DNA of 64,000 nt from Mantis religiosa (GCA_030765055.1 CM060951.1:51077647-51141646), one strand, 5' to 3'; positions 52,621 through 64,000 are shown, numbered from the stretch's first letter. Notes: generated from the sequence alone by a model not told the origin. Numbers and translations are program-made.

Positions 52621-55600
52621 TCAATTAACAAAGTCGTTATAATAGTATATTGCGATACTAATGTGGCAAATACTTAATATGGAACGAGGAAAGGTTTGAA
52701 AAAAGGAGCCACTTGCACTGAGTTTTTTCAATTCTCGAGATTCCGTTATGTGCTCACTACATGTGTATTGCACATTATTTTTGGCACTATGTGTATTTAT
52801 ATCAATCTGAATTTTAGTAATTAAGATATTAGCTGAAATATTAATAGATATAATTGAAGATGTGTCAGATTTTAGAATGTGCATTGTCTATATGTGTTTC
52901 TATGGAGAAATACTGCACTGTGCGGGAATGTCAACTTACATTGCATAGCAACAATAATGGTAAGTATGGAATATTAGTTACATAGTGCAAAAATTATTTA
53001 AAAGAACTCACATGTGAAGATTCTACAACGCTGTGAATGTGTGAACAACTTATTTCTGTTTTTAAAGTAGGCTAATACAGATTAACTGTGCATATTTTTG
53101 TTGAGGTGAGGTAACTCAAATGCTTGTTTATGTTTCTGGTGTTGAGAGGATAAAGAAAGGGGATCTGCTGCGCAACATTGCAGCACCTTCGTGGAGAAAC
53201 AGATGACCTTCACCTATCTTCTTTTAAAAATCAGACTGTAGCTTTGTTGTTAAGCCAGCATTGTTAAGTTCAGAATTCAGGCCATCGCTACAATCTCCCA
53301 GAATCACAGCATTAATTTTCACAGATGACTGGTGATTGCACTGTACAGTGAAAAGGTGTCTCTACATGTTGCTTTTCCAGCAGCAGTAAGCCTCATTTCC
53401 ATTTGTTTTACCTACTTTTGCTGAGAGTATGGAGTTGATTATTCCTACATCAACAAACACCTTTGCACAGTAGATCCTGAAACTGGGTATTAAGCATTTA
53501 AGCCTTGAAGTAATAAGAGATGCTGCCACAAAAATCAGCAGTCCCAACCTGAAATATGAGAAAGTCGCTTTACAATCATCACTGAATTTCCTGTTAGCAG
53601 TATGTGCTCTGGCAAATCTATCCATTCCCTTGATAGAGCCACACCCACATATATTCATCAGACCAAAATAATGTGAATATTATCTGATCATTTCAGAACC
53701 AATTTTTGCTGCTCCGGTATCCAATTGCAATCGTCCAAAGACCATCCGAATCCTACAGATTTATCTTTTGTGATATGGGTTAATGTGTGTTTGCTTATCT
53801 AGAATATCTGATTTGTGGCCTCTGTCTGCATTTTTGTAATGGATATTCCTGTAGAATAATAGTAATCATATGCCTTATTTTTGACAATTTCACATTTCAT
53901 AGTTTTATAATTTTTTGGACAAAATCTCAGGTTGTTCAGAATATTCGCCATTGGCACAGTGCTCCTTAACGTCCCATAGCGAGACAATTTCCATTGTTGC
54001 TTTTTCAATTTACTGGACAGCCAAAAATCATTAATGCACAAATTAACCAACAACATATATACCTAAGTACTTCACAGTACAGTATAATATCCTTGAATTT
54101 GCACTTGTACATTCAGGTAAAATAAGATCTTAACACTGTATGGCAAATATTGCTATTATGTGTGATTTTTTTTTTATGTACTGCATCCACATTTTTACAC
54201 AGCTTGCAATATGCTGTAAGGAGACTATGAGGCAGTGTTTAAGGGATACATACTTGTTGAAGTATATAGGTTGTAATAATTTCTTTTTAACTTTTCTTTT
54301 TTCAAAACATTTAATTTTCTACACCATGACAGTGGTTGGACTGTGGGACTCCAGTTTCCAGTCATATGGATTCTTTTCGCCATGTATAAAGACCAGTTCT
54401 CATTCAATATTGTGATGCATTTGAGCAAATACAGTAGGTGGTTGTTTGGTCAAGAAAGGCAATATTCCAGGTGGAGGAAGCATGGTGCCGACCATTTCAT
54501 TTCCCTGTATCAGCTGGATCATTTACTTCTGCAACATAGATGTAAAGTTGGCAACCTGGTCATTGGCAGGCCAAAGGACACACAATATAGCCATACCAAC
54601 TACTAATCGAGACAAGAAATTCATACAAGGGCAGCATGTGCGTCTCTGTATTCTTCAGCTCTTTAAGCTCAATATTTACTTTTACAAAGTAAGTTGTTTC
54701 ACTTGCAGACAAACCATATGCATTTTTATTTTTCATTGCCTTGAGAATCATTAATCAAGGCTTTGTTCATGCAGTTATTTTAGATATTACGTAGATGGTT
54801 TTCAATTTTATAAGAGATTTATATAGGGAAGCAGAATGCTGTATTATGCAATGGAGTGAAAATACTGTTGTACTGATACAATTACTAAAACCAAAAAATG
54901 TGGACCAACATACATCCAAGTTTCTGTGATTTCAGGCAAACTGCATCTCCGGGTTAAAAGGTTTCTTCATGAAGTGCTCATTATAGGTAACTATTTCACA
55001 ATCTGTTAATTTGTTTGATGATAAAATCTGTTAGTTGAATTAAGATCTCTTAGAAGCAACACTCAGTCATTGATTCACTATAATTGCAAATAGTACATGA
55101 TAGACCACATAGAACACATGGCTGTTTGTAACTAAGTTCAAAATAATCATATTCCTGAAGCACTTATGAAGGAATCCTTGCATAGTCTTCCTTGACGATG
55201 TACATCATGAATCAGATCTTCCTTGAAATAAAATGCAATTAATACATTTCTGTCATAGAGCTCATTTTGTGCTTCCTTTCCTATTTGTGATTTTCAAAAA
55301 AATTTATAAGATACTATAGCCAGAAATAATAGTTGTATACAGCAGTTCTTGTGCAAACTGATGAGCAAGAAATGTACTTTGAAAAGTAAAACTTTTCCCA
55401 TATATTTTAGTTTTACATTTTGTTATTATCTCCAGGTTAGGCTTCAGTTAACTCCAGATATTCCAAATTAGAAACAGCTGGCATTACTTATCAGCTGGAA
55501 AAATATAATGGTTGTTGGAAATGTACGCCTGATGTAATTCATTTATTTCCAGCACTTATACAATCTCAAGTGCTGCAATGAACTCAGGAATATACAATCA

Positions 55601-56929
55601 AGTACAGACAACATCGCTTTCAACTTCATTTTTAAGAGATGTTTTACCTCCTGTCTCAATGACATGCTTCTAATTTTAATTCACTTATTTGCATGCAGCT
55701 CTTCTACAAAGCAACTTACTGCAAATCAATTGTACTGCACATTTTGGCAGATTCTTACCGATTGCTTTTCTTAAATAATGCTGCTTTAATAAAAAACAGA
55801 AATGGCAAAAAATTGTTATATTACTTTTAAAAAATGAACTGATTGCTGCAATTTTTAAAACAGAAAATGGCAGGACCCTAATGGCTTATATTGGTTGAAA
55901 CCAACTATAACAAACTAGATGCATCTCATTGATATCACTAACAAAATACAGTCAACTTTTTCAGAACTGTTATTCTGAGAGTTGGGATGGTATATTTCTT
56001 AGAAATTTACGGTTTTGGTCTAAAAGTTTATTTCAAATTGTTTTAGAGCATTTATTTTGAGCATCTGGCATTCTCCTTGGAGTATGAAGGAAAATAAAAA
56101 GCTGAAGTCCATATTGTAGAGATCAATAGCCTAATACTGTGGTGACAGTATCATACCAAACAAAAAGCTAACTACTCAAAACATCAATGTTGAAAGCTGG
56201 CCATACATATCACTTTGTACCAAAGCTAATTCAATTTCTGAAAAGCACACCGTCTAGCTTCTTCCCTCTTGATCCAAACAAAATTCCGGTTTTGATGTAT
56301 CCTTGAAAGTCATTTAGTATGTGAGATCATGCCATTCCTCTTCTAAGGCTGTCTTAAGTGCATATTTTCACTATTTCTTCTTACGTTCTACTCCATCCTT
56401 TAAGGGATTCTTAGTTCAGGTCAAAACTTGATTCTATGTTACCAATTGCTTATTGCAAATACTTACGTGATTTTGGGGGTGCTGTGCCAAGTTGTTAATG
56501 GTTAAATATTGGATGTTTTAGAAACATATTATGATTTACAATAAAGTGAAATTTAATCCCTTGCAATACTCTAGGCTGTACCAAATAGACACAATTGGCA
56601 TCATTAGTCTAAAAAGCAGCAACTTTTCAAGGCTTTATTTGATTGACTAAACATGGCACATTTGGAATTTATGCATATCATCAAAGATCACAACATTCAG
56701 AAACCTAGTGCTATTATCAGGTATCTAGCTTTCAACATTTAAATACTGGCTAATTGTTAATAAAAATGAGGTGAATGAAAAACTTGTTACCAAATAGCTT
56801 GCTTTATTTTAACATTTCCTCAAATTGTTACTGTGTGTGTATATATATAGTTTTCATGTTAAATGTAATTTTCTGCATACAGTTTGGCAATCAGCACTGG
56901 ATATTACAACATACAAAGAGGAGTCAAAT
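52621..56929. other. 4.3 kb without a recognised gene
   Basis: AT-rich. Short ORFs on both strands (for example 53362-53658 minus and 54446-54754 plus) have no recognised motif. A minus-strand stretch near 53750-53350 was considered as a DNA-transposon relic but gave no firm block. No direct or inverted repeat pair was seen by eye. Confidence 0.45.
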
Positions 56930-57500
56930 GGTCTTAAATACTTTAAAAAATAATTTTTATTAAACAAAAATGGAACACAAATGTATCATTTTTGACATAG
57001 CCTTCCTGTCGTTCAACATACCTCCTCCAGTACATATGAAGTGCTCAAGTTTCTCTGAAACAAAAGTTCTTTTGGTTGTCTGCATAGGTACTTATGCTCT
57101 TCTCTATCAGAACGAAATGTCTTTTCTCACATTGCTTTTTTGAGTGGTCTAAACACATGGGAATCAATCAGTGCACGGTCTGCCGAGTATGGTGGATGTG
57201 GAGTGAACTGCTGTCTTGCAGACACTTTGCAAAACTTAAGTATGCCATGAATGATGTGATATACTGAGCCAGAGTAAGTTAAGATCTAAGGTGTACCTGA
57301 CCCAGGCGCAGAGCTTGTCACAGAAGTTACACCATTTCAAAACTTTCTTCTGCAATACACTTGCTGCAGTGATAAGACATGCATCACTATACTGGATCTT
57401 CATTCATAGATGGATTTCAATAGCTTCTGCACCTTCACTGCTCATAAAACGTATGACACAATGCTGTTCTTCCGTGGTGCATGTCACAAGGGCAGCCATT
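56930..57500 (-). pseudogene. mariner transposase with central deletion
   Basis: The minus strand from 57500 reads MAALVTCTTEEQHCVIRFMS and SEGAEAIEIH, the first helix-turn-helix of a mariner-type transposase (TEEQ..VI.FL..EG....EIH). It continues to KKVLKWCNFCDKL near 57310. It then jumps to TPHPPYSADRALIDSHVFRP and LKKAM near 57200, the block around the third catalytic residue. The end is QPKELLFQRNL. The middle (~200 codons with two catalytic Asp) is missing. In the third block PDLAPSD has become ADRALID, so the Asp falls at a similar place. No clear terminal repeats were found. Confidence 0.75.
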
Positions 57501-57654
57501 TTGAACTGGTATGGTGGTTCCATTCCCTTTTCTAGAGTATTCTACCAACTGCTGGGCAGAATACATCATTGGTAACAGTACCCAAGTTACAGAATAATGG
57601 TGAGAACTGCCAATTTTTAATTACACTTTTAAAGTTTTCATTCCATCTCCTTAC

Positions 57655-58404
57655 GTTTAATACAAAACTGAAGATGGTGGCGATCAAAGGTTACCACAGC
57701 TCCACGTTGTGCGCCAGTTTGAAGCAAATATGATTGGTGAACAATGACAAATACGATTGGCGAGCAATGAGGTTTCTCTCAGGGTATGCGTGGATGGGTG
57801 TGAGAAGGAAATTTTACAACACTGGAATGCCCGTCTCCAAATTATTTATTCACTGCTTCTTCTTTTCTAACCTCGAAATGGAAGCTGCCGACCGAGGGTT
57901 ACCAATCTCGGTTTATAGTGACTGAATGCTAATTATATTTCTCGATAAATTTTGATGACCCGACAAATATTCAATACAGAATAAGTTCACCGCTCTAATA
58001 GGCTTCACATCTCAGACTCTTCTCTTTTATCGGCTGCATGCCGGAGAATGTTTATAATGGCTTCCTAGCCGCGAACCGTCTCCATCGGCTAAACGCCGAA
58101 GAGTGCTTGACTACAGCTGCATGCGTGTATATATCTCTAACTTTCCCTCTCAAAACTCTTTTAAACAAACAAAGTCCTTTTGTGGCTGTTTTGGTCGCCA
58201 TTGTAAATGATCCAAAGAATTCCCTATTCATACACATCAAGTGACAATTCCTTTAGAAATCTTCTAAGGACACTGCTTCATTCATGGCTTTGTTACAGAC
58301 TTTCCCCAACTGAACTGGCCTTGTCTTTGGTCGTCACAAAGAACCAACATTCCTTTGACGTCTATCATTATTCTTCGCTTCTGGCAAACCTAATTTCGGT
58401 ATCA
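57655..58404 (-). repeat. 3' LTR (750 bp)
   Basis: On the minus strand it runs TGATACCGAAATTAGG to GTATTAAAC, starting with TG but not ending in CA. It carries a 10-base insertion (TTCTTCTTTT near 57862) absent from the other LTR. The ORFs inside it are non-coding by comparison. Confidence 0.88.
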
Positions 58405-58771
58405 AATGCCCCCATAGATATTATTTTCTTATCCCATAATGAAATAATATATATGTCTTGCCCGAATATAACGCAAAATAGTAGACCTTTGTCAGCAACT
58501 TCCAATTCGTTTTACAATTTCTTTTCACAATATTAAATTTTACATGACATTTCCTAAAAATTATTCACATGGTTACATAAAACAGTTCATTTAAAATTTA
58601 CCAACATTCTGCTCTGCAATTTTCAACTTTTAAATATTACTTGGAAAATATTTCAATCTACCTCATCTCTCTTTTTCTTCATCTGAACTACTTAAAATTA
58701 ATTCATATTGTTGTTGCACTTGAAACAATTCCTAAATATACACTCCCATGTTTAAACCAATTGTGCATTAA

Positions 58772-58802
<31 letters not shown>

Positions 58803-58997
58803 TACAACATTTCTGAATTGTTCTTCTGGATTCTATATATTCTTTTCAAAAGTCTTTCATTGTTCGGGTTTTTTTAACTGGTTATTTTCACTGCACTGTC
58901 ACCACTCTGTTTATACTTAACCTATACATTTTACACTACACTGTTCATACTTAACCTATACAATTTACAAGTTTGTTTCTTCTCCTTTTACAATTTG
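58405..58997. other. AT-rich 3' non-coding part of the LTR element
   Basis: Holds a short TA repeat (58779-58801) and a small direct repeat, TACTTAACCTATACA (near 58914 and 58949). Next to the LTR, on the element strand, ATGGGGGCATT may be a reduced polypurine tract. No pol sequence was found here. Confidence 0.6.
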
Positions 58998-59651
58998 TTA
59001 CGGCAATTTTAAATATTTTAGCCTAAGTTCCCACCATTTACAAGAAAATTCATCATCCCACAACGTACTTCGAAAATACAAGAGAATTTTGCGGACTTTT
59101 CCATGTACAAAGGACTTATTTATTCTACATCCCCATGATTTTTCCACATTCAGCTTAGATATTGGACATCGATCTCTTTTCCTATCTTTCTTACACTTAT
59201 TGTGATGGAACTGTGCCCCTTGCCCGAAATATTTTAATATTTCTCTTTCGTTTCTCCCTCGATTTTGAATGTTTTTCAATGTTTCTTTTGTCGCCGTGAT
59301 ATTTATTGCTACCTCATTCATTTGATTTTTGTTTTCCTCCAAATACCTCGTCTGTTCTCTATTTTCCCATTCTGATACTTCTAATCTACTCCTAGTTTCT
59401 TCTAACTCTTTTCTAGCCATTTCTTCTTCTTTATCTAATTTCTGTACGATTTCCTCCCTTAGTTTTCTGTTTTTACTATCTGACCTTTCATTAACTAGAT
59501 TCAAAATTTCAGTTTCCTTTGTCACCGTAATCTCCATTGCTACTTCACTAATTTCACTTGTGGTTTTCTCCAAATTCCTCGTCAGTTTTCTATTTTCCCA
59601 TTCTGATACTTCTAGTCTACTCCTAGTTTCTCCTAACTCTTCTCTAGCCAT
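58998..59651 (-). pseudogene. Coiled-coil protein, second part (217 codons)
   Basis: Continues the 59678-60277 product after a one-base loss (GAG-AAA-TAG where the sister repeat reads GAG-GAA-ATC). It is made of strongly helical repeats: AREELGETRSRLEVSEWENR recurs as ARKELEETRSRLEVSEWENR, each followed by LTRNLE/QTRYLE, an I-T-(V/A)-TKET block and, in the first, NLVNERSDSKNRKLREE. The unit is ~66 residues. The C-terminal ~75 residues are basic and aromatic, with HHNKCKKDRKRDRC and WGCRINKSFVHGK, and might bind nucleic acid. No enzyme motif is present. Confidence 0.7.
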
Positions 59652-59677
59652 TCCTATTTCTTCGTCTAATTTCTGTA

Positions 59678-60277
59678 CTATTTCTCCACAAGTTTTCTGT
59701 TTTCACTATCTGACCTTTCATTAACTACATTCAAAACTTCATTTTCAGCGTTCTGCGTCTCCTCACTAACATCTCTCCCTACATTGTCTGTTACCTGACC
59801 AGCTTCTTCTCTTACATTCTCTACTTCCTGACTAACCTTCCCGAAATTTTCTAACGCCTGTTGTCGATTGTCTAACTTCTTTCCTAGTTCTTTTTGTCCT
59901 ACCTCTAACTTCTGAAAACCACTTTCTATCTTTCCTTCTATCTTTTTTAAACTTTGATTATTATCCTTCATCTCTTTTATTAAACTTTGATTATTATCCT
60001 TCACCTCTGTTATTAAACTTTGAGTATTATCATCTATCATTTTACTTAAACGTTCACGTAAACTTTCATTGTAATCATCCACCTTTTTATGTAAACTTAT
60101 GAGCATATCTCTGATTCTCAATAACATAATTTGTTCCATTTCTACATCATTTGGCACAGCTCTACCACACTCTGCTACTTCAACTACTTCCTGCCTACTG
60201 CTACTAGCATCAACCTCCTGAACTCCCACGCTTTCTACAGCATTTTGACTCAGCATTTTTCCACTCCTTAAATACAT
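59678..60277 (-). CDS. Coiled-coil Gag-like protein, first part (199 codons)
   Basis: Starts MYLRSGKMLSQNAVE about 230 bases inside the primer-binding site. An acidic N-terminal third is followed by heptad-rich helix with short internal repeats (DDNTQSLI, KDNNQSLI, KDNNQSLK near residues 80-115). The last third holds the first unit of the repeat shared with 58998-59651 (VVNERSDSENRKL). It stops at TAG because of a single-base deletion. Position right after the primer site suggests a Gag role (particle or RNP assembly). There is no zinc knuckle or capsid motif that I recognise, so the Gag assignment is inference. Confidence 0.6.
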   Translation of the reverse strand: MYLRSGKMLSQNAVESVGVQEVDASSSRQEVVEVAECGRAVPNDVEMEQIMLLRIRDMLISLHKKVDDYNESLRERLSKMIDDNTQSLITEVKDNNQSLIKEMKDNNQSLKKIEGKIESGFQKLEVGQKELGKKLDNRQQALENFGKVSQEVENVREEAGQVTDNVGRDVSEETQNAENEVLNVVNERSDSENRKLVEK

Positions 60278-60505
60278 TCACAATAGTCTAGTATATAATT
60301 TAACACTTTGTACCTTTGATTTTCTACTGGTTCCTGATGTCTCTGATGATGTCGGCCTCCTTTCTTCTTTCCAGTTAGGACTGCTGTAGAGCTACTTGTC
60401 AAACGTCCTCGTTTCGAACCTCCTCCTGTTGCACCTCGTTGTCGGGTTGAAACTCCCTCTCGTATCGAGCTCCACTTGTTGTCGAACGTCCTTCTCCTAT
60501 CGTGT

Positions 60506-60522
60506 CCCGCGTTGGCGCGCCA
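60506..60522 (-). other. Primer-binding site of the LTR element
   Basis: On the element strand TGGCGCGCCAACGCGGG directly abuts the 5' LTR. It resembles the TGGCGCCCAACGTGGGG site paired with lysine tRNA, with one extra base and a change, so a lysine-tRNA primer is likely but not certain. Confidence 0.7.
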
Positions 60523-61262
60523 GTTTAATACAAAAATGAAGATGGTGGCGATCAAAGGTTACCACAGCTCCACGTTGTACGCCAGTTTGAAGCAAATATG
60601 ATTGGTGAACGATGACAAATACGATTGGCGAGCAATGAGGTTTCTCTCAGGGTATGCGTGGATGGGTGTGAGAAGGAAATTTTACAACACTGGAATGCCC
60701 GTCTCCAAATTATTTATTCACTGCTAACCTCGAAATGGAAGCTGCCGACCGAGGGTTACCAATCTCGGTTTATAGTGACTGAATGCTAATTATATTTCTC
60801 GATAAATTTTGATGACCCGACAAATATTCAATACAGAATAAGTTCACCGCTCTAATAGGCTTCACGTCTCAGACTCTTCTATTTTATCGGCTGCACGCCG
60901 GAGAATGTTTATAATGGCTTCCTAGCCGCGAACCGTCTCCATCGGCTAAACGCCGAAGAGTGCTTGACCACAGCTGCACGCGTGTATATATCTCTAACTT
61001 TCCCTCTCAAAACTCTTTTAAACAAACAAAGTCCTTTTGTGGCTGTTTTGGTCGCCATTGTAAATGATCCAAAGAATTCCCTATTCATACACATCAAGTG
61101 ACAATTCCTTTAGAAATCTTCTAAGGACACTGCTTCATTCATGGCTTTGTTACAGACTTTCCCCAACTGAACTGGCCTTGTCTTTGGTCGTCACAAAGAA
61201 CCAACATTCCTTTGACGTCTATCATTATTCTTCGCTTCTGGCAAACCATAATTTCGGTATCA
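60523..61262 (-). repeat. 5' LTR (740 bp)
   Basis: About 99% identical to 57655-58404, lacking that copy's 10-base insertion. On the element strand it begins TGATACCGAAATTATGG. No convincing TATA box was picked out by eye. Confidence 0.88.
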
Positions 61263-62249
61263 CATTCTTTGGCCTGCCACAACTTCCAAAACCTTGAAAA
61301 TACTGCATTTCTCTTCATCTGTGGATAAAATGTTAATATTCCCAAGCACTAGGAATTACACTAAACTGTCCATTCCATATTAGACTCATGCAAATTAGAT
61401 GCCATTTAGATATACAAATTACTCATTGTTTTCTTGATGAAGTTTGTACGTTAACATTCTAAACACTTCTATATTTTATTTGTCCCTACAATTCATAAGT
61501 GCTGGTTCTTACAGGTGGAAAAAAAAGGCCCAGTAAGTGATTTTTTTTCTCCAGAATTTATGTTCTATCAAATGCAGAACATTGACCTTGTAGATTTGTC
61601 TTCTTTCCTTTAGAGTTGTTCACAAATCTCAAAAGTAATAGCTCTGTTTCTCATTTGTTTCTAATGAAGGCTATGATTCTTATATGCTTATTACTTCTTT
61701 CCCTGTACAGGCAGTGAACTTGATCATAAATCTTCATCACCTCCTTAAGTGATTTGGGAAATAACAAATACCATTGAGTTGCTTAATCTGATAGTTCCCA
61801 TACAAATACAAAAATACTTGTAAGCAATGCATTGACTGCTATTTGAAGGTTCGGGAAGGGAGTGAATAAGAATACAGACATAAACTTAATGTCTCTCCAG
61901 AAGTTTTCTGGTTCTTCATATAGTGCACTTGTTTGCAAATCAGAAAATAATTCTAACCATCACTAAAAAGTGAATTCCTGCCTTCCTTTTCTGCCCAATA
62001 TCAGTATTTTAGTGTAGGGATAGAGTGATGAAAACACTGTACTCCGCAGGGAATGCATATATTTAGTGAAGCTTGTCTCTTTATATTATTCCTTGTAAAT
62101 TTCGAAAGAATTAAATGAAGTATGCTCTTTTCTATAGCCTCATGGTGAGCAAAGCTTTTTTAATGCTAACAAATTCTAAAAGAAAGGCTTCCATAATCGC
62201 ATTAATAACCACAAATACTTTTTACCTTCCATATTAGGTTGTGCAATGT
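61263..62249. other. No gene recognised; possible microexon
   Basis: At 61515-61532 an 18-base segment (GTGGAAAAAAAAGGCCCA) sits between GGTTCTTACAG and the donor GTAAGT. It could be a microexon on the + strand but may be chance. Nothing else was recognised. Confidence 0.3.
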
Positions 62250-62258
62250 TACTAATTT

Positions 62259-62490
62259 TTTTTTTTTTTGTAATTTACGTCCTCCAATGTCATTGAACGA
62301 TGAATGGAATGGGTGAAATGATGCTCGAATGAGTGCAGGGTCCATAGAGCTTAGTTAGCCGACATTCGTTTTTCAGAATAAGGGAAAACCCTGGAAAAAA
62401 CTTATCCAGGTAACTCACCATGACCGAGATTTGAACTCGGGACCTCTTGAACGTGAGCAGACGTGCTACCACCACGCTACCAAGGCGGGC
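62259..62490 (-). mobile_element. tRNA-derived SINE, copy 5
   Basis: Near-perfect target duplication GTTACTAAT (62250-62258) / GTTGCTAAT (62491-62499). The minus-strand head GCCTTGGTAGCGTGGTGGTA has the B box GAGTTCAAATCTC. The body matches the other copies and ends in a 12-A tail (T run at 62258-62269 on the + strand). It is among the best-preserved copies. Confidence 0.93.
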
Positions 62491-62499
62491 GTTGCTAAT

Positions 62500-64000
62500 G
62501 GTATAAACTACCTACTTTTTATGGATCTTCTATTACTAAGCAACGAAAAATTGTGTCTAAATGCACGTTGGCTAGAATTACTCAGTTTTAATGTTAATAC
62601 CACCTTTTACCCTTTGAAAATGTATACAAATAAATAGTTTAAATATAAGAAAACTACAAAATTAAAACTACAAAACTGAGACCACTTTGAGAAAAAGAGA
62701 TTTTTATATCTGTTTGTATAGCCTACAAACATAATTGTTCATATGAACAAAATCTAATGTCAGTTATCTGCTTCATGCAGTTAATCAAGAAAATGTATAT
62801 AGAAATATGTGCAAATCTAATAAATGCACCAGGCACGATTTAGCAGTATCTACTACTGCACTTGATTATGAACACTGATCACAACACAATTCAACAATTG
62901 AATTTCTTTTCTAAAATTGTTTACAACCCGTGTTTCAGCATGAGGCACATACAGTGACTAATGACTATTCTTGCATTGTGCAGATATGTCTAAGAAAGGC
63001 AGTGATATATAGTGTTGAAATGGTATTTAAGAACCATTGGCAGAGAAGCTGTCCACAGGAGTCTTGGTCAACATCTTGTGAATTGTGTTGCCCATCAAAA
63101 CCTTCCCAACTTTGATAAAACCAGCCTACTTCTCATGGAAGTTCAAACTGTAAAGAGCCTCATTTGATACAGCATAGTTGTTAACCCGGCAGAATGATTG
63201 TTCAGTTCCTAACAGAATAATCCTAATACTTTTAATGAGAAGGATCTGGGGTCCTAAGCGACAGCTAGTTCAATTTAACTGTCCCTGCATACAATTCTGC
63301 TCACATATTTCAAAAATGGCTCTTAAGCGAAAGACACCATAACTTTATACTCCACAAAATTCTTGCCTCTTAGCAGTTCTAAATATCTTATCTTATAGGC
63401 CATCAATGTTACCAGGAAACATGCCATTCATGTTGGTAAGTAAAACTTATTTTTAAAAAAATCCAGAAAACTAGTGATTTTTGAAAGGACAGATAAACAA
63501 TGCTACCAAAACCCAACTGGAAGGAGCCATTACAGCTATATGGGAGTAGTTAAAACAAATAGAAAATGCTTTCCTCCTCATAAATAAATTTAAGCCATTG
63601 TGCTCTATCAAACTCGCCACTCTAAGAAAACAAGTAAATACAGACTTAAGAGAGTTAACAGAAAGTAAAATCTCATTACTAAAAGTAATATTTGGGAACA
63701 GATTCAGCACCCTCAGAAGTTGCTACGAAGGCTAACATTATGCCGAAGGAAAGTTTATGCAGAGCCTTCAAATAAGCTCTCCAGAAAATCTGCAAAATTA
63801 GCAAATAAGGGTTCACAAAGCGAGTACCTCTCTCCCTTAAACCTTGTAGGTGGCAAGGCAATCATCGGAAGAGCAAAAACCCCACACCCTTCTAAGCAAT
63901 TTTGTTCCAGATGACAGTCCAGCTTTAACAATGCTCTACAATATAAATTAAAGCTTGAAATTTAGCGTTTGTTAATAGAACATCTAACACTGAAATGGAA
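62500..64000. other. No gene recognised to window end
   Basis: AT-rich. A frame open for ~58 codons follows an acceptor-like CGTGTTTCAG at 62939, but there is no family match and no donor, so it is not called. The short ORFs near 63.5-63.9 kb on both strands were also left out. Confidence 0.45.

Larger units (their letters stand above)
57655..61262 (-). mobile_element. Young non-autonomous LTR element encoding coiled-coil protein only
   Basis: Two direct LTRs (57655-58404, 60523-61262) enclose 2.1 kb. On the minus strand a primer-binding site abuts the 5' LTR at 60522. By eye the LTRs differ by about eight substitutions and two indels over ~740 bases (about 99%). The interior encodes one coiled-coil, Gag-like product split by one frameshift, and no protease, RT or integrase. 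It must depend on another element for copying. No target duplication was evident. Confidence 0.85.

Noticed and set aside
53350..53760. Tc1-like transposase relic on the minus strand
   Set aside because: A few residues vaguely fit, but no conserved block (DE/DNA/GH) could be read in order.
57734..58244. ORFs within the LTRs, duplicated at 60.5-61.3 kb
   Set aside because: Their duplication follows from the LTR pair and is not evidence of coding; reading frames differ between copies.
61255..61270. Target duplication of the coiled-coil LTR element
   Set aside because: Bases outside the LTRs (…CTCCTTAC on the left, CATTCTTT… on the right) do not match, so none is claimed.
62939..63115. Exon after CGTGTTTCAG with ~58 open codons
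   Set aside because: Weak acceptor, no donor or polyadenylation signal, and no recognisable protein.

Overview
The window looks like insect nuclear DNA, AT-rich and dense in transposable elements. The evidence is BEL/Pao, CR1-like, I-like, RTE-like, Penelope, piggyBac, Kolobok, Tc1, mariner and Tigger sequences, tRNA-derived SINEs, long microsatellites, and splice-site-flanked short exons in place of long host ORFs. The element mix would suit a large polyneopteran genome (cockroach, termite or similar). That is inference; the sequence does not name a species.

Host genes are almost absent. Two short segments look like exons on the + strand: a 126-base internal exon (3470-3595, strong acceptor, GTATGT donor, 41 open codons) and a terminal exon with a polyadenylation signal (46106-46240). 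If they belong to one gene, about 42.5 kb of intron lies between them, filled by the nested elements below. I could not identify the protein. A further open segment follows a good acceptor at 6054-6267.

Layout. 1-3086: 3' end of a decayed Pao element plus its LTR. 7.4-13.4 kb: a piggyBac remnant split by a full-length CR1-like LINE whose two ORFs (339 and 980 aa, esterase and endonuclease/RT) are both intact. 14.6-15.6 kb: a ~450 bp palindrome carrying tRNA-like sequences, then another tRNA-like sequence. 16-22 kb: LINE remnants, a dead Tc1 element and a SINE. 23.6-24.5 kb: a SINE and a Penelope GIY-YIG fragment. 24.6-30.5 kb: a second Pao element with both LTRs, a 6-bp target duplication and a broken gag-pol. 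30.7-33.5 kb: a Kolobok-like element (TTAA flanks) containing a solo LTR. 35.4-42.4 kb: a Penelope element split by a 5.7 kb I-like LINE with a 13-bp target duplication. 44.2-45.1 kb: an internally deleted mariner. 46.6-52.6 kb: a 198-bp GA repeat, foldbacks, an RTE-like LINE end, SINEs, a Tigger remnant, and a helix-turn-helix-like ORF disrupted by a foldback MITE. 56.9-57.5 kb: another deleted mariner. 57.7-61.3 kb: a very young LTR element (LTRs about 99% identical) that has no pol and encodes only repeated coiled-coil protein. 62.3 kb: a SINE. The rest is unrecognised AT-rich DNA.

How the parts relate: non-autonomous units (five SINE copies, foldbacks, the coiled-coil LTR element, deleted mariners) sit among autonomous or formerly autonomous ones. 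The nesting orders events: piggyBac before the CR1-like LINE, Penelope before the I-like LINE, Tigger before its SINE. The intact CR1-like LINE and the coiled-coil LTR element are the youngest-looking insertions.
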